A DNA stretch of 24,603 nt. Origin: an uncultured Lachnospiraceae bacterium. GTDB lineage: Bacteria > Bacillota > Clostridia > Lachnospirales > Lachnospiraceae. Below, in pieces: positions 8,771-16,646 of this stretch. The notes beneath the pieces are model-generated. The model had not been told where the DNA came from. It ran no database searches and was given only the letters and a program-made list of their open reading frames with translations. A program made the translations under genes and the position numbers. The stretch is from NCBI GenBank assembly GCA_902803745.1, contig CADCRB010000005.1:1-24603 (forward strand). The letters run 5' to 3'. Numbering within the stretch: position 1 is the stretch's first letter; every line of letters starts with the position of its first letter.

Positions 8771-9412
8771 ATGACTGACTTCAATAAAAATATTGAAATT
8801 TTTGATCACCCTTTGATCCAGCATAAGATTACAAGACTACGCGATAAGTCCACCGGAACCGCAGAGTTCAGAAAGCTTATAAACGAGATAGCAATGCTTA
8901 TGGGCTACGAAGCTTTACGGGATCTTGAGCTTGAAGATGTTGAAATCGAAACCCCTATCGAAAAATGCATGTCACCGATGATCAAGGGAAAGAAACAGGC
9001 CATAGTTCCTATCTTAAGAGCAGGGCTTGGTATGGCTGACGGTCTATTAAATCTTCTTCCGAACGCAAAAGTTGGACATATCGGACTGTACAGGGACGAA
9101 ACGACTCATAACCCCTGTGCTTACTATAACAAGCTTCCCAGCCCTATCGGAAAAAGAATAATCATAGTAACTGATCCGATGCTGGCAACTGGCGGGTCAG
9201 CCATTGATGCGATCAATCTGATAAAGGAACATGGTGGGAAGAAGATTAAATTCATGTGCATTATTGCTGCACCTGTTGGTCTTAAAGCTCTTTCTGACGC
9301 TCACCCGGACATCCAGATCTATGTAGGCCATTTAGACCGTGAGCTAAACAAGGACGCATACATCTGTCCCGGTCTGGGAGATGCAGGCGACAGGATCTTT
9401 GGTACAAAATGA
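8771..9412 (+). CDS. upp: Uracil phosphoribosyltransferase
   Basis: It salvages uracil: uracil + PRPP to UMP + pyrophosphate, in the cytoplasm. At 213 residues it has the usual length for the family. The N-terminus FDHPLIQHKITRLRDKSTG (11-29) is a family hallmark. The PRPP loop VTDPMLATGGS lies at 133-143, and the uracil-binding C-terminus GDAGDRIFGTK is at 203-213, complete to the end. AAAAGGAG precedes the ATG. It is the only complete plus-strand gene in the window, is monocistronic, and is followed at once by a strong intrinsic terminator. No uracil permease is adjacent. Confidence 0.98.
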   Translation: MTDFNKNIEIFDHPLIQHKITRLRDKSTGTAEFRKLINEIAMLMGYEALRDLELEDVEIETPIEKCMSPMIKGKKQAIVPILRAGLGMADGLLNLLPNAKVGHIGLYRDETTHNPCAYYNKLPSPIGKRIIIVTDPMLATGGSAIDAINLIKEHGGKKIKFMCIIAAPVGLKALSDAHPDIQIYVGHLDRELNKDAYICPGLGDAGDRIFGTK

Positions 9413-9420
9413 TATTTTAA

Positions 9421-9453
9421 CAGGCAGGGCTTATTTAGCCCTGCCTGTTTTTT
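9421..9453 (+). terminator. Rho-independent terminator of upp
   Basis: A perfect 10-bp stem, CAGGCAGGGC / GCCCTGCCTG (9421-9430 with 9438-9447), with a 7-base loop TTATTTA, runs into six T's at 9448-9453. It begins 9 bases after the upp stop. In the minus direction the stem is followed by TTAAAATATC, a poorer U-run, so it may also weakly end the transcript of fucU, whose stop overlaps its edge. Confidence 0.95.
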
Positions 9454-9889
9454 AATCTACTACTACTCCCTTTTTAAGGATGATATTCGCATATAGCGCT
9501 GATTCTCCTGTTTGTATGACTACAGAGGAATGTTCCTTTGTCTTGTCGTAGAATTCCCATTTATCAATCTCCTCAAAGCAGGCATCTCCTCTTTCATCAT
9601 ACTTTCTTACTATTTCCTTATAGGTGTCCCAAATCGGCGTTTCTACCGTATCACCTTTTACTACCGCCATTAGAGTCACCGGATGCTCTACATATGTATC
9701 AAGCGGAAATACCTGCAGTATTGCATCCAATATCTCAGGCACGCCATGACCGTCCATCCGTATGACCTTCTTTCCGTAAGTAGTTCCCGGAAAATTTCCG
9801 TCACCTATCGTCAGTTCATCAGTATGCCCCATCTCGCAGAGTATTTTTAACAACTCCGGAGGCAGGATCTTAGGTATCCCTTTAAGCAT
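9452..9889 (-). CDS. fucU: RbsD/FucU-family sugar mutarotase, FucU type
   Basis: A 145-residue cytoplasmic mutarotase that interconverts anomers of a free sugar after import. It matches FucU rather than RbsD: MLKGIPKILPPELLKILCEMGH at the start with the family His22, IGDGNFPG (28-35), the VIRMDGHGVPEILDAIL block, WEFYDKTKEHSSVVIQTGE, and the FucU-style end ALYANIILKKGVV. AAGGAG precedes the ATG. It is the last gene of the ABC-transporter run, downstream of the binding-protein gene and separated from it by a strong hairpin. Its membership of this run implies that the transporter brings in a reducing sugar, at least as one substrate. FucU members act on L-fucose (6-deoxy-L-galactose) and relatives; the exact sugar here is not readable. 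Confidence 0.9.
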   Translation of the reverse strand: MLKGIPKILPPELLKILCEMGHTDELTIGDGNFPGTTYGKKVIRMDGHGVPEILDAILQVFPLDTYVEHPVTLMAVVKGDTVETPIWDTYKEIVRKYDERGDACFEEIDKWEFYDKTKEHSSVVIQTGESALYANIILKKGVVVD

Positions 9890-9914
9890 ATTCCTTCTCC
9901 TTTTTTGAAATAAA

Positions 9915-9940
9915 GCGGCTCTCTCCGGAGAGAGAGCCGC
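9915..9940 (-). terminator. Strong hairpin between binding-protein gene and fucU
   Basis: A perfect 11-bp GC-rich stem, GCGGCTCTCTC / GAGAGAGCCGC (9915-9925 with 9930-9940), closes on a 4-base loop. On the transcribed minus strand it is followed by TTTATTTC, a broken U-run, and then by the fucU ribosome site. It is likely a partial terminator or 3' mRNA-stabilising stem that keeps the binding-protein message abundant relative to fucU. A smaller stem, CGTACA-N6-TGTACG, lies about 10 bases upstream in the transcript. Confidence 0.6.
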
Positions 9941-10029
9941 GGTTGTAACGTACAGTCTCTTGTACGACTATGCATGACTTTGCTGATAATACACTCTCGT
10001 CATGCTACGATAATTCGGAATACGTTTCC

Positions 10030-11325
10030 TTAGTCGTAAAGGTTCGGAGCTATGGTTGCATCATCCATGTTGGATGCATCATACCAATATCCTGCTGTAG
10101 GGAAGTCCTCAACCTTGTCGCCGTTTGCAGCCATTGTAAGGGCATAGATTGCATAGTAACCCATCATCAGCGGAGACTGTGTAACTGCACCATACATTGT
10201 GCCGTCTGAAATAGCACCTTTTATAATTGAGCCAGCGTCAAATCCAACACCGATAACGTCACCTGCTGCTGCATCAGTTCCAAGAAGTGAAAGGTTTGCA
10301 TCTGCTGCAAGAAGTCCCTCTGCTGCTGTCTGGTTTGAACCAAATACTCCTATAGTGTCTTCCTTTGAAAGGATGGCCTGTGCCTGAGCTGAGCAAAGCT
10401 CAACAGTCGTCTGTGCAGGAACTGCAACTTCTATAACAACATCTGCCGACTTCTCATCTGCAAGATCAGAATGAGCTTTCTTAGCCTCATTTGCGTAGAA
10501 CTCGTTACCTACAACTGCAACAGTCTTGCCATCAGCCACGATCAGATCGGTAATCTTGTTAACAAATCCCATTCCTCTCTGCTGAATATTAAGAGCTGTA
10601 GCGTCCTGATTTATCTCGCCGATACGAACCTGCTTGTCAGCTCCTGCTATAACGTCCTTAAGAGCTTTATACATATTCTCAGCTGCAACCTCACCAGCCT
10701 GGGTATTGTCAGTAGCAACTGTAGCAACTACCGAACCCTCGGGAGCATCTGCCACACCGGTATCAAAGCAGACTACAGGGATCTTCTTGTCTGCGCAGTC
10801 CTTAAGAGAATCAAGCACAGAGTTTGTGTCGCATGCTGCAAGTGCAATTCCGGGAGGGTTGCTGTTGATATCTGAATTAAGCATGTTAACCTGATCAGCT
10901 ATATCTGACTCAGAGTTAGGACCGTGTGCATCATAATCAACTCCAAGCTCAGCCTTAGCCATATCCATACCCTTAAGAGCTGCCTGCCAGTATGTTGACT
11001 GGAAAGACTTAACGTCTACAGGGAATTTGTAAGCTTCCTTAGCTGTTACACCGTCAAACTGTGTGCCGCCGGTATACTCACCTGATCCACCGGTTGCTGC
11101 AGGAGCGTCCTCTGCGGGGGCTGCTTCTTCTGCAGGTGCTGCCTCCTCTGCGGGAGCTGCCTCTTCTGCAGGCGCTGCCTCCTCTGCGGGAGCTGCTTCC
11201 TCTGCAGGTGCTGCTTCCTGTGCTGCAGGCTCAGCTGCGGGCTGTGCCGCTGTGCCACCGCATCCTGCCAGCAATGACATTACCATTGCTGCGCTGAGTA
11301 ATGTTGCCAGTACTTTCTTTTTCAT
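10030..11325 (-). CDS. ABC importer substrate-binding lipoprotein (ribose/galactose-type)
   Basis: A 431-residue extracytoplasmic sugar-binding protein anchored by lipid. The signal peptide MKKKVLATLLSAAMVMSLLAGC has the lipobox LAGC with the modified Cys at 22. A low-complexity linker of six EAAPAE units follows (37-72), then a periplasmic-binding-protein-4 fold from about residue 85: VKSFQSTYWQAALKGMDMAKAELG, DQVNMLNSDINSNPPGIALA, VCFDTGV, VATDNTQAGEVAAENM and VIGVGFDAG. This is the family that feeds RbsA/RbsC-type importers. AAAGGAG precedes the ATG. It is fourth in the transporter run, 69 bases after the second permease, a gap that could hold an internal promoter (a weak TTTACA-N17-TTTATA is visible). 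The ligand is inferred to be a sugar or polyol; the residues that set specificity cannot be read by eye. Confidence 0.95.
   Translation of the reverse strand: MKKKVLATLLSAAMVMSLLAGCGGTAAQPAAEPAAQEAAPAEEAAPAEEAAPAEEAAPAEEAAPAEEAAPAEDAPAATGGSGEYTGGTQFDGVTAKEAYKFPVDVKSFQSTYWQAALKGMDMAKAELGVDYDAHGPNSESDIADQVNMLNSDINSNPPGIALAACDTNSVLDSLKDCADKKIPVVCFDTGVADAPEGSVVATVATDNTQAGEVAAENMYKALKDVIAGADKQVRIGEINQDATALNIQQRGMGFVNKITDLIVADGKTVAVVGNEFYANEAKKAHSDLADEKSADVVIEVAVPAQTTVELCSAQAQAILSKEDTIGVFGSNQTAAEGLLAADANLSLLGTDAAAGDVIGVGFDAGSIIKGAISDGTMYGAVTQSPLMMGYYAIYALTMAANGDKVEDFPTAGYWYDASNMDDATIAPNLYD
11110..11217 (-). repeat. Six tandem 18-bp units (EAAPAE) in the lipoprotein linker
   Basis: Six in-frame 18-bp copies encode EAAPAE (residues 37-72). 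The copies alternate: units 1, 3 and 5 use CCTGCA for Pro-Ala, while units 2, 4 and 6 use CCCGCAGAG, so the real period is 36 bp. This implies expansion by duplication of a two-unit block. The product is a flexible, negatively charged spacer between the lipid anchor and the ligand-binding domain. Confidence 0.9.
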
Positions 11326-11394
11326 AATTTTCTTCTCCTTTATAAAATAATGAAATCTATATATGTAAACACCCTATTGTGCTACATACCTCTT

Positions 11395-12375
11395 TTACTG
11401 CTCCTTAGCCATCCTCCGTCTCTTTGCAACGTCGATCATGACTGCTCCGATAAGAACCATGCCTGTAATGATCTGCTGCCAGTTCGCCTGAAGTCCCACA
11501 TAAGGCAGTCCTGTCTTCAGTAGTACTATGACAAATACACCTGCAAGCGTTCCAAGTACTGAGCCATAGCCACCTGTAGCCGACACGCCGCCTACGAAGA
11601 CGCCTCCTATGGCGTCGAGCTCAAGTCCTGCTCCTGTACCGGGCTGCACGGTAGGCACGACCGCTGCATAAGCTATAGCCGCGAGACCGGCAAACATACC
11701 GCAGATTGTGTAAGCCATTACATGATAGAACTTAACATTTATACCCGAGAGGATTACAGCCTCCTTATTACTTCCGATTGCTATAGTATATCTTCCAAAC
11801 TTCGTGTGATTCAGAACAAATTCCATAAGCAGCACCAGGGCTACAACGATCACAAAACCAATAGGCAGCTTTAGCGCATTTCTCCCAGACCCAAATGTCA
11901 GTTTGAAAATGGAGTGGAACCACCCGCCAGGCTGCTTGTTCGTCGGCCAGGGTGTAGCCATAACCATTGAGCTGATTCCTCTGGTTATCATGCAAGTACA
12001 AAGGGTAGCCAAAAACGGAGGAAGACCCATAACACCGATAAGGTTGCCATTCACAAATCCCACCACTGTTCCGAAAAGAACACATATCAGCATAGCAACC
12101 AATACAGGGCAGTTAAAATCCCTTATTAGTCTTCCAGCGCAAAGTGCATAACAGACCATTCCTGTACCTATTGAAAGATCGACGCCAGCTGTGATCAACG
12201 GGAACGTAACACCGATCGCCATCAGCACATCATAGTATGAAAAATCCAGCATTGACAGTATCGAAGAATACTTCCTGAATTCCGGACTAAAGATCATATA
12301 GATAACCACCAGCGCGATAATTACCAGGAGTACTATGAATCTTTGATCAGCTAAAATTGATTTCTTTTTTGTCAT
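11395..12375 (-). CDS. ABC transporter permease, RbsC family (second permease)
   Basis: A 326-residue integral membrane subunit of a CUT2-type sugar importer. It begins with a basic cytoplasmic stretch MTKKKSILADQRF, then alternates hydrophobic helices, roughly 8-10. Family signatures are visible: FPLITAGVDLSIGTGMV, NGNLIGVMGLPPFLATLCTCMITRGIS, FGRYTIAIGSNKEAVILSGINVKFYH (EAA-like coupling loop) and LDAIGGVFVGGVSATGGYGSVLGTLAG. AGAGGTGG lies before the ATG, and the gene starts 15 bases after the ATPase ends. With the other permease in the same run it most likely forms a heterodimer, as in importers with two distinct RbsC-like subunits. Confidence 0.95.
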   Translation of the reverse strand: MTKKKSILADQRFIVLLVIIALVVIYMIFSPEFRKYSSILSMLDFSYYDVLMAIGVTFPLITAGVDLSIGTGMVCYALCAGRLIRDFNCPVLVAMLICVLFGTVVGFVNGNLIGVMGLPPFLATLCTCMITRGISSMVMATPWPTNKQPGGWFHSIFKLTFGSGRNALKLPIGFVIVVALVLLMEFVLNHTKFGRYTIAIGSNKEAVILSGINVKFYHVMAYTICGMFAGLAAIAYAAVVPTVQPGTGAGLELDAIGGVFVGGVSATGGYGSVLGTLAGVFVIVLLKTGLPYVGLQANWQQIITGMVLIGAVMIDVAKRRRMAKEQ

Positions 12376-12390
12376 TATTCCACCTCTGTT

Positions 12391-13887
12391 TTATGCAATA
12401 TCACGCGTTGCCTTATCCATGATCTTTTCCTGCGTCGCCTCGGAAATATCAAGTTCACCGGTCTTCTTTCCTTCACACATAACAACTATCCTGTCACTCA
12501 TTCTAAGGATTTCCGTCATCTCTGAGGATATCATTATGATCGATTTTCCTTCTGACGCAAGCTTGTTCATAAGCTTATAAATCTCATTTTTTGCACCTAC
12601 ATCGATACCTCTTGTAGGCTCATCAAATATAAGAATATCACAGTTTCTCACCAGCCATTTCGCAATGACAACCTTCTGCTGGTTTCCACCTGAAAGATTC
12701 ACCACAAGCTGGTCCGAACTCGGAGTCTTTGTAGCAAGCTCCTGTATGTATTTTTCAGTTACCTTTTTTTCCTCACTCTTGTTGATGAAAAAACCGCTCA
12801 TATAGTTGTCAAGAGATGCAAGGGTTGAATTTTCCGTAATAGTCTTCTGCACGACAATACCGTATCTTTTCCGGTCTTCAGAAAGATATCCTATCCCATG
12901 CTTAACCGCATCCTGCGGCGAATTAATTGTAACTTTCTCTCCGTTTACGTAGATATCTCCGCTCGTCTTCGGATCCGCTCCAAAGAGAGCCCGTGCTGTC
13001 TCTGTTCTTCCAGCTCCCATTAGTCCGGAGAAACCAAGGATTTCGCCCTTCCTACGCTCAAAGCTTACGTCCTGCACCATTCTGCCCGCATTTAAGTGCT
13101 CAACTTTCAGCACTACCGGAGCATCCTTTGGCACCTTGCTCTCAGTCTTAGGATCTTCGTATATAACACGACCCACCATCATGTTAATAATATCTTCTTT
13201 TGTACAATCTTTAGTAATAAGTGTTCCGACATAACCCCCGTCTCTCATGACTGTGACTCTGTCCGTGATCACCTTAATCTCATCCATACGATGGGAAATA
13301 TATACTATTGCAAGCCCCTTTTCTCTCAGATCTCTGATAATTACAAAAAGATCCTCGATCTCCTTTTCTGTAAGTGCTGCTGACGGCTCATCAAAAATAA
13401 TGACCTTTGCCTGATGGGAAATAGCTTTTGCTATCTCACACATCTGCTGCTTTCCTACTGTCAGATCACTCATCTTATCTCTGGGATTGATATCGATATG
13501 GAGCTCATCAAAAAGTTTCTTTGATTCCTCTATCATCTTTTTATCATCGATAGCAAAGCCCTTCATAAACTCCCGCCCGATGAAAATATTCTGAGCAACA
13601 GTAAGATCCCCTACCATATTAAGCTCCTGGTGCACGATAACTATTCCTGCATCCTGAGCCTCTCTGGTATTCGTAAATGCAACTTCCTTTCCTTCATAGG
13701 TGATAGTCCCTGAATCTTTGGAATATATACCGGTGAGAACCTTCATAAGCGTTGATTTGCCTGCGCCGTTCTCTCCCATAAGAGCATGTACTTCACCGCT
13801 GCGCACGTCAAAATGGACATGGTCCAAAGCATGCACGCCGGGGAACGACTTGTCTATATCTTCCATTACAAGAATCGCATCAGCCAT
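12391..13887 (-). CDS. Sugar ABC transporter double ATPase (RbsA/MglA family)
   Basis: A 498-residue cytoplasmic subunit with two fused ABC domains that powers uptake by the two flanking permeases. In domain 1, Walker A GENGAGKST is at 38-46, the signature is the family's degenerate DLTVGKQQM, and Walker B is VIIFDEPSAALT. In domain 2, Walker A is degenerate (GLMGAGRTE), but the signature LSGGNQQKV and Walker B ILIFDEPTRGIDVG are intact; this is the normal asymmetry of RbsA/MglA/XylG proteins. GGGGAGGAG precedes the ATG. It starts 16 bases after the first permease. Length and motifs are complete. Confidence 0.97.
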   Translation of the reverse strand: MADAILVMEDIDKSFPGVHALDHVHFDVRSGEVHALMGENGAGKSTLMKVLTGIYSKDSGTITYEGKEVAFTNTREAQDAGIVIVHQELNMVGDLTVAQNIFIGREFMKGFAIDDKKMIEESKKLFDELHIDINPRDKMSDLTVGKQQMCEIAKAISHQAKVIIFDEPSAALTEKEIEDLFVIIRDLREKGLAIVYISHRMDEIKVITDRVTVMRDGGYVGTLITKDCTKEDIINMMVGRVIYEDPKTESKVPKDAPVVLKVEHLNAGRMVQDVSFERRKGEILGFSGLMGAGRTETARALFGADPKTSGDIYVNGEKVTINSPQDAVKHGIGYLSEDRKRYGIVVQKTITENSTLASLDNYMSGFFINKSEEKKVTEKYIQELATKTPSSDQLVVNLSGGNQQKVVIAKWLVRNCDILIFDEPTRGIDVGAKNEIYKLMNKLASEGKSIIMISSEMTEILRMSDRIVVMCEGKKTGELDISEATQEKIMDKATRDIA

Positions 13888-13903
13888 CGTTAAGCTCCTC
13901 CCC

Positions 13904-14878
13904 TTAATTCTTCCTGCGGCGTGTCATAACATCCGCATAAACCACGACTATAACGATAAGCCCTGTAACTATGAGCTGTATATCCTTTGCAAATCCCAGC
14001 GCCAGGATCCCTTCCTGAAGCAACGATATAATAAGCACACCTATCACGGTACCGCCGATCGAGGCAAGACCGCCTACCATTGATGTTCCACCCATAACGC
14101 AACCCGCAATAGCTTCGTTATTGTACTGATCACCATATCCAGGCTGAACCGTTGTATACGCACCCACAAAGAAGATTGCCGCTATGCCTACCAGTGTTCC
14201 GCATATTACATAAGCAAGCATTTCCCACTTCTTTGTATCAACACCTGAAAGTCTTACTGCTTCACGATTGCTTCCGAGACAGAGGATATACCTTCCGGGC
14301 TTTGTATTATTCAGAACTATCATACATATAAATGCCGCACACAGGAATATCACAAGCCCCACCGGAAATCCTTTGTAGGTAACAAGGTTTCTGAACCATC
14401 CCCGCTCCGGATCATTTCCCAGCGGCCAGCTTACAGACTGGGTCTTCGTATAAACCGCCGCTATTCCTTTTGCGATATTCATAGAAGCCATTGATACTAT
14501 AAATGGAGGTATTGTCCAATAGGACACCAGATAACCGTTAAATGTTCCGAATAGAAATCCTATTAAAACACTTATAAGAAGTGAAACAACAACCGGAGCT
14601 CCCTTATTTAACATGGTATATCCAGAAATAAGTCCACAGCAGAACATGACCGGTCCGATCGAGAAATCTATGCCTCCCGTTGCTATTACAAATGTTACTC
14701 CCAACGATAGAAAGCCAAGGAAATAAACATAATTCATTATACTCATGATTCGCGCTTTTCCAAAAAATCCCGGAACCATGATTGAAAAGGCTACATACAT
14801 CAGGATCATTACGCAAAACAATACAATCCTGTTGAACCCGACCTTTTTCACAAAAGGATTCTGTTTGATCTTTTCCAC
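13904..14878 (-). CDS. ABC transporter permease, RbsC family (first permease)
   Basis: A 324-residue integral membrane permease, first gene after promoter P2. Signatures are FVIATGGIDFSIGPVMF, NGYLVSYWTIPPFIVSMASMNIAKG, GRYILCLGSNREAVRLSGVDTKKWE and NEAIAGCVMGGTSMVGGLASIGGTVIG. The start is GTG at 14878, five bases after GGAGG. An ATG at 14880 overlaps it but leads into another frame, so the GTG decides the gene. It resembles the second permease throughout but is clearly divergent from it, pointing to a heterodimeric pore. Its N-terminal basic stretch MEKIKQNPFVKK is typical. Confidence 0.95.
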   Translation of the reverse strand: MEKIKQNPFVKKVGFNRIVLFCVMILMYVAFSIMVPGFFGKARIMSIMNYVYFLGFLSLGVTFVIATGGIDFSIGPVMFCCGLISGYTMLNKGAPVVVSLLISVLIGFLFGTFNGYLVSYWTIPPFIVSMASMNIAKGIAAVYTKTQSVSWPLGNDPERGWFRNLVTYKGFPVGLVIFLCAAFICMIVLNNTKPGRYILCLGSNREAVRLSGVDTKKWEMLAYVICGTLVGIAAIFFVGAYTTVQPGYGDQYNNEAIAGCVMGGTSMVGGLASIGGTVIGVLIISLLQEGILALGFAKDIQLIVTGLIVIVVVYADVMTRRRKN

Positions 14879-14922
14879 ATTTCCCTCCGATCTGTTAAAC
14901 CATAGTTTTCGTCTGTTTTCAC

Positions 14923-14940
14923 AAACGAAACGTTTCGTTT
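14923..14940. promoter_or_regulatory. LacI-family operator O2 (perfect 18-bp palindrome)
   Basis: AAACGAAACGTTTCGTTT is a perfect palindrome with a central CG, the form typical of LacI-family operators. It begins 4 bases past the -10 of promoter P2 and covers the expected transcription start, so a bound repressor would block the ABC-transporter transcript. The 12-bp core CGAAACGTTTCG is identical to that at P1. The repressor gene lies immediately upstream, its stop codon ending 43 bases away. Confidence 0.9.
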
Positions 14941-14944
14941 AATT

Positions 14945-14973
14945 ATTTTATTATATATCTTGCCATGTGTCAA
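14945..14973 (-). promoter_or_regulatory. Promoter P2 of the ABC transporter run
   Basis: On the minus strand a consensus -35 TTGACA (14968-14973) stands 17 bases from TAAAAT (14945-14950), a good -10. Operator O2 overlaps the predicted start point. The -35 is only 10 bases beyond the stop of the repressor gene, and there is no terminator between, so read-through from the upstream catabolic transcript is also likely. The leader to the first permease is about 60 bases. Confidence 0.85.
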
Positions 14974-14983
14974 CTAAAATATT

Positions 14984-15988
14984 TCACAATTCGCGAACCG
15001 ATTCGCCTTCTTTTAGCGCTGCATAAAGGCTAACCTTCTGGGGAGGGTTCTTCCTTCCTTCCTCAATCCTCTGCAGGAGTATTCGTGCTCCTTCTGATGC
15101 TATCTCCTCCATCGGCTGAGCCACCAGAGTCAGCCTCGGCTTCATGACCATAGGAAGGATCAATTCATCAAAACCAATAAGCGAGATTTCTTCCGGGCAT
15201 TTCACCCCCGATTCGTTTAGAGCCATTATCACTCCGAGACTAACCTCATAATTCGTGGAAAGAACGGCAGTAGGTCTTTCTTTCAGCTTCAGCTTCAGCA
15301 ATTCTTTCATGCTGTTGTATCCCAGCTCAGCAGAATGCGTGCGACCTGAGAACATATACTTTTCCGGTACATCTATTCCTGCTTTTTCCATTGATCTCCT
15401 ATATCCCTTGAATCTTTCGCTGCCGGTATATTCGCCGGAGTATATCACTGATATTTTTCTGTGTCCGCACTTTATCAGATAATCCACAGCGCGTTCAGCA
15501 GCATTGGAGTTATCTATTATCACACAGTCAAAGTCATCGCTGTCCAGCTCCCGGTCAAGCAACACCACAGGAATCCCGCTTTTTTCAGCTGATCCCAGCG
15601 AAGATGGATCTTTCGACACCGGTATCAGAAGGATACCATCCACCTGCTTTTCCACACAGAACCTTATGCTTTCAGCCTCTTGCTCTTCATCAAGGTTGGA
15701 GTCACATATCATCATGCCGTACCCCCTGTCATGCAGATACGCTGAAGCATGCTGCAGCAGCACCCCGGAAAAGTTAGAAGCAATATTATTCACAACAAAT
15801 CCTATCGTTCTTGTTCGCTTCGTAACAAGGGACCTGGCTGTCTCATTCGGATGATAGTCAAGTTTTTTTATAGCCTCCTCTATCTTCTGTCTGTTTTCCG
15901 AACGAACATTGCCTCCGTTCAGATATTTTGAGATAGTAGCCAGACCCAGCCCGGTTTCCGATCTTATGTCCTTTATTGTAGCTGCCAT
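14984..15988 (-). CDS. LacI-family transcriptional repressor
   Basis: About 334 residues. The N-terminal helix-turn-helix reads MAATIKDIRSETGLGLATISKYLNGG followed by the hinge-region pattern LDYHPNETARSL, standard for LacI. The C-terminal part is a periplasmic-binding-protein-like sensor: TRTIGFVVNNIASNFSG, VDGILLIPVSKD, GIPVVLLDREL, RFKGYRRSMEKAG and ISLIGFDEL. The ATG at 15988 is chosen because the domain starts there in the usual register and GGGGAG is upstream (12 bases, long). An ATG at 16021 in frame would add 11 residues but has no ribosome site. It sits between the catabolic genes and the transporter genes, both of which carry the same CG-centred operator, so it very likely represses both and, through P1, itself. 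The inducer is probably a pathway sugar or sugar phosphate. Confidence 0.95.
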   Translation of the reverse strand: MAATIKDIRSETGLGLATISKYLNGGNVRSENRQKIEEAIKKLDYHPNETARSLVTKRTRTIGFVVNNIASNFSGVLLQHASAYLHDRGYGMMICDSNLDEEQEAESIRFCVEKQVDGILLIPVSKDPSSLGSAEKSGIPVVLLDRELDSDDFDCVIIDNSNAAERAVDYLIKCGHRKISVIYSGEYTGSERFKGYRRSMEKAGIDVPEKYMFSGRTHSAELGYNSMKELLKLKLKERPTAVLSTNYEVSLGVIMALNESGVKCPEEISLIGFDELILPMVMKPRLTLVAQPMEEIASEGARILLQRIEEGRKNPPQKVSLYAALKEGESVREL

Positions 15989-16050
15989 ATCAGATATTCT
16001 CTCCCCATAACTCAAATCCATATCTGACGTATTCCGTCTTTCTGCGCATA

Positions 16051-16620
16051 TCAGACTTCTGCCTCAGACGGATACTTGTAACGGAACGCCTCTTTCGCCG
16101 ACTTTATAAACAGCTCGAATTCATCAGAGATATTAAGATCCTCAGGTATAACCTCAGTCATTAACTTAACTTCCTTCGCTATCTTGACGGCTCTTTTTTC
16201 ATCTGAAATATGTCCAAGGCCCAAAACCACTGAATTATAGGTCTTATCTCTCTCGCAAATTTCATAGTAAAAAAGAGCTATATTGAAAAGTTCATCAGAA
16301 AGAGCTTTTTGCCCAGTCTCTCCGTAATCCTCGCACAAAGGAAACTGCCAGTCGGACTTTACTCCGTCAATCTCCTTTCTGAGCCTTTTTGCCTCTCCGG
16401 GCATGTATACTCTCCGCTTCATACTCTGGAAATTAACCCAGCCACGGATCCCGTAGTCTATGTCCTGTCCGTTCTTCCTGTCATAGCGGGCATTCCATAG
16501 CTTTTCCCTTATCTCGAATTCAGGCTCTCCTGAATGCTCTTCTTTTTCCCGTTCCAGGATGAGCTTTCTCCTGTTCCTGTCGGTCTCTTTCTTATATTCC
16601 GCGATCCATGCAGCATCCAT
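16051..16620 (-). CDS. Uncharacterised 189-residue protein inside the sugar run
   Basis: Not recognised as any enzyme family. It has a charged N-terminus rich in Glu/Lys/Arg (WIAEYKKETDRNRRKLILE) that is probably a helix or coiled coil, a WNARYD block at about residue 42, and YGIRGWVNFQSMKRR. A helical C-terminal half has LFNIALFYYEICERDKTYNS and VLGLGHISDEKRAVKIAKEV. No signal peptide or membrane span is visible, so it is cytoplasmic. GAGGAATGATAAATG gives a good start. It lies 26 bases after gatY and 62 before the repressor, in the same direction, so it belongs to the catabolic transcript. A role as an accessory or regulatory protein is possible but unsupported. Confidence 0.85.
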   Translation of the reverse strand: MDAAWIAEYKKETDRNRRKLILEREKEEHSGEPEFEIREKLWNARYDRKNGQDIDYGIRGWVNFQSMKRRVYMPGEAKRLRKEIDGVKSDWQFPLCEDYGETGQKALSDELFNIALFYYEICERDKTYNSVVLGLGHISDEKRAVKIAKEVKLMTEVIPEDLNISDEFELFIKSAKEAFRYKYPSEAEV

Positions 16621-16646
16621 TTATCATTCCTCTGATCTTTATCACT

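Noticed and set aside
11063..11350. Plus-strand open frame reading AGAASS repeats
   Set aside because: It is the antisense of the EAAPAE-coding repeat and signal peptide; the repeat keeps several frames open. The lipoprotein on the other strand has a lipobox and family motifs.
14923..14940. Reading the palindrome as a catabolite-repression (CcpA) cre site
   Set aside because: The flanks do not give the TG...CA ends of the cre consensus, and a dedicated LacI-family gene is adjacent; a CcpA contribution is not excluded.
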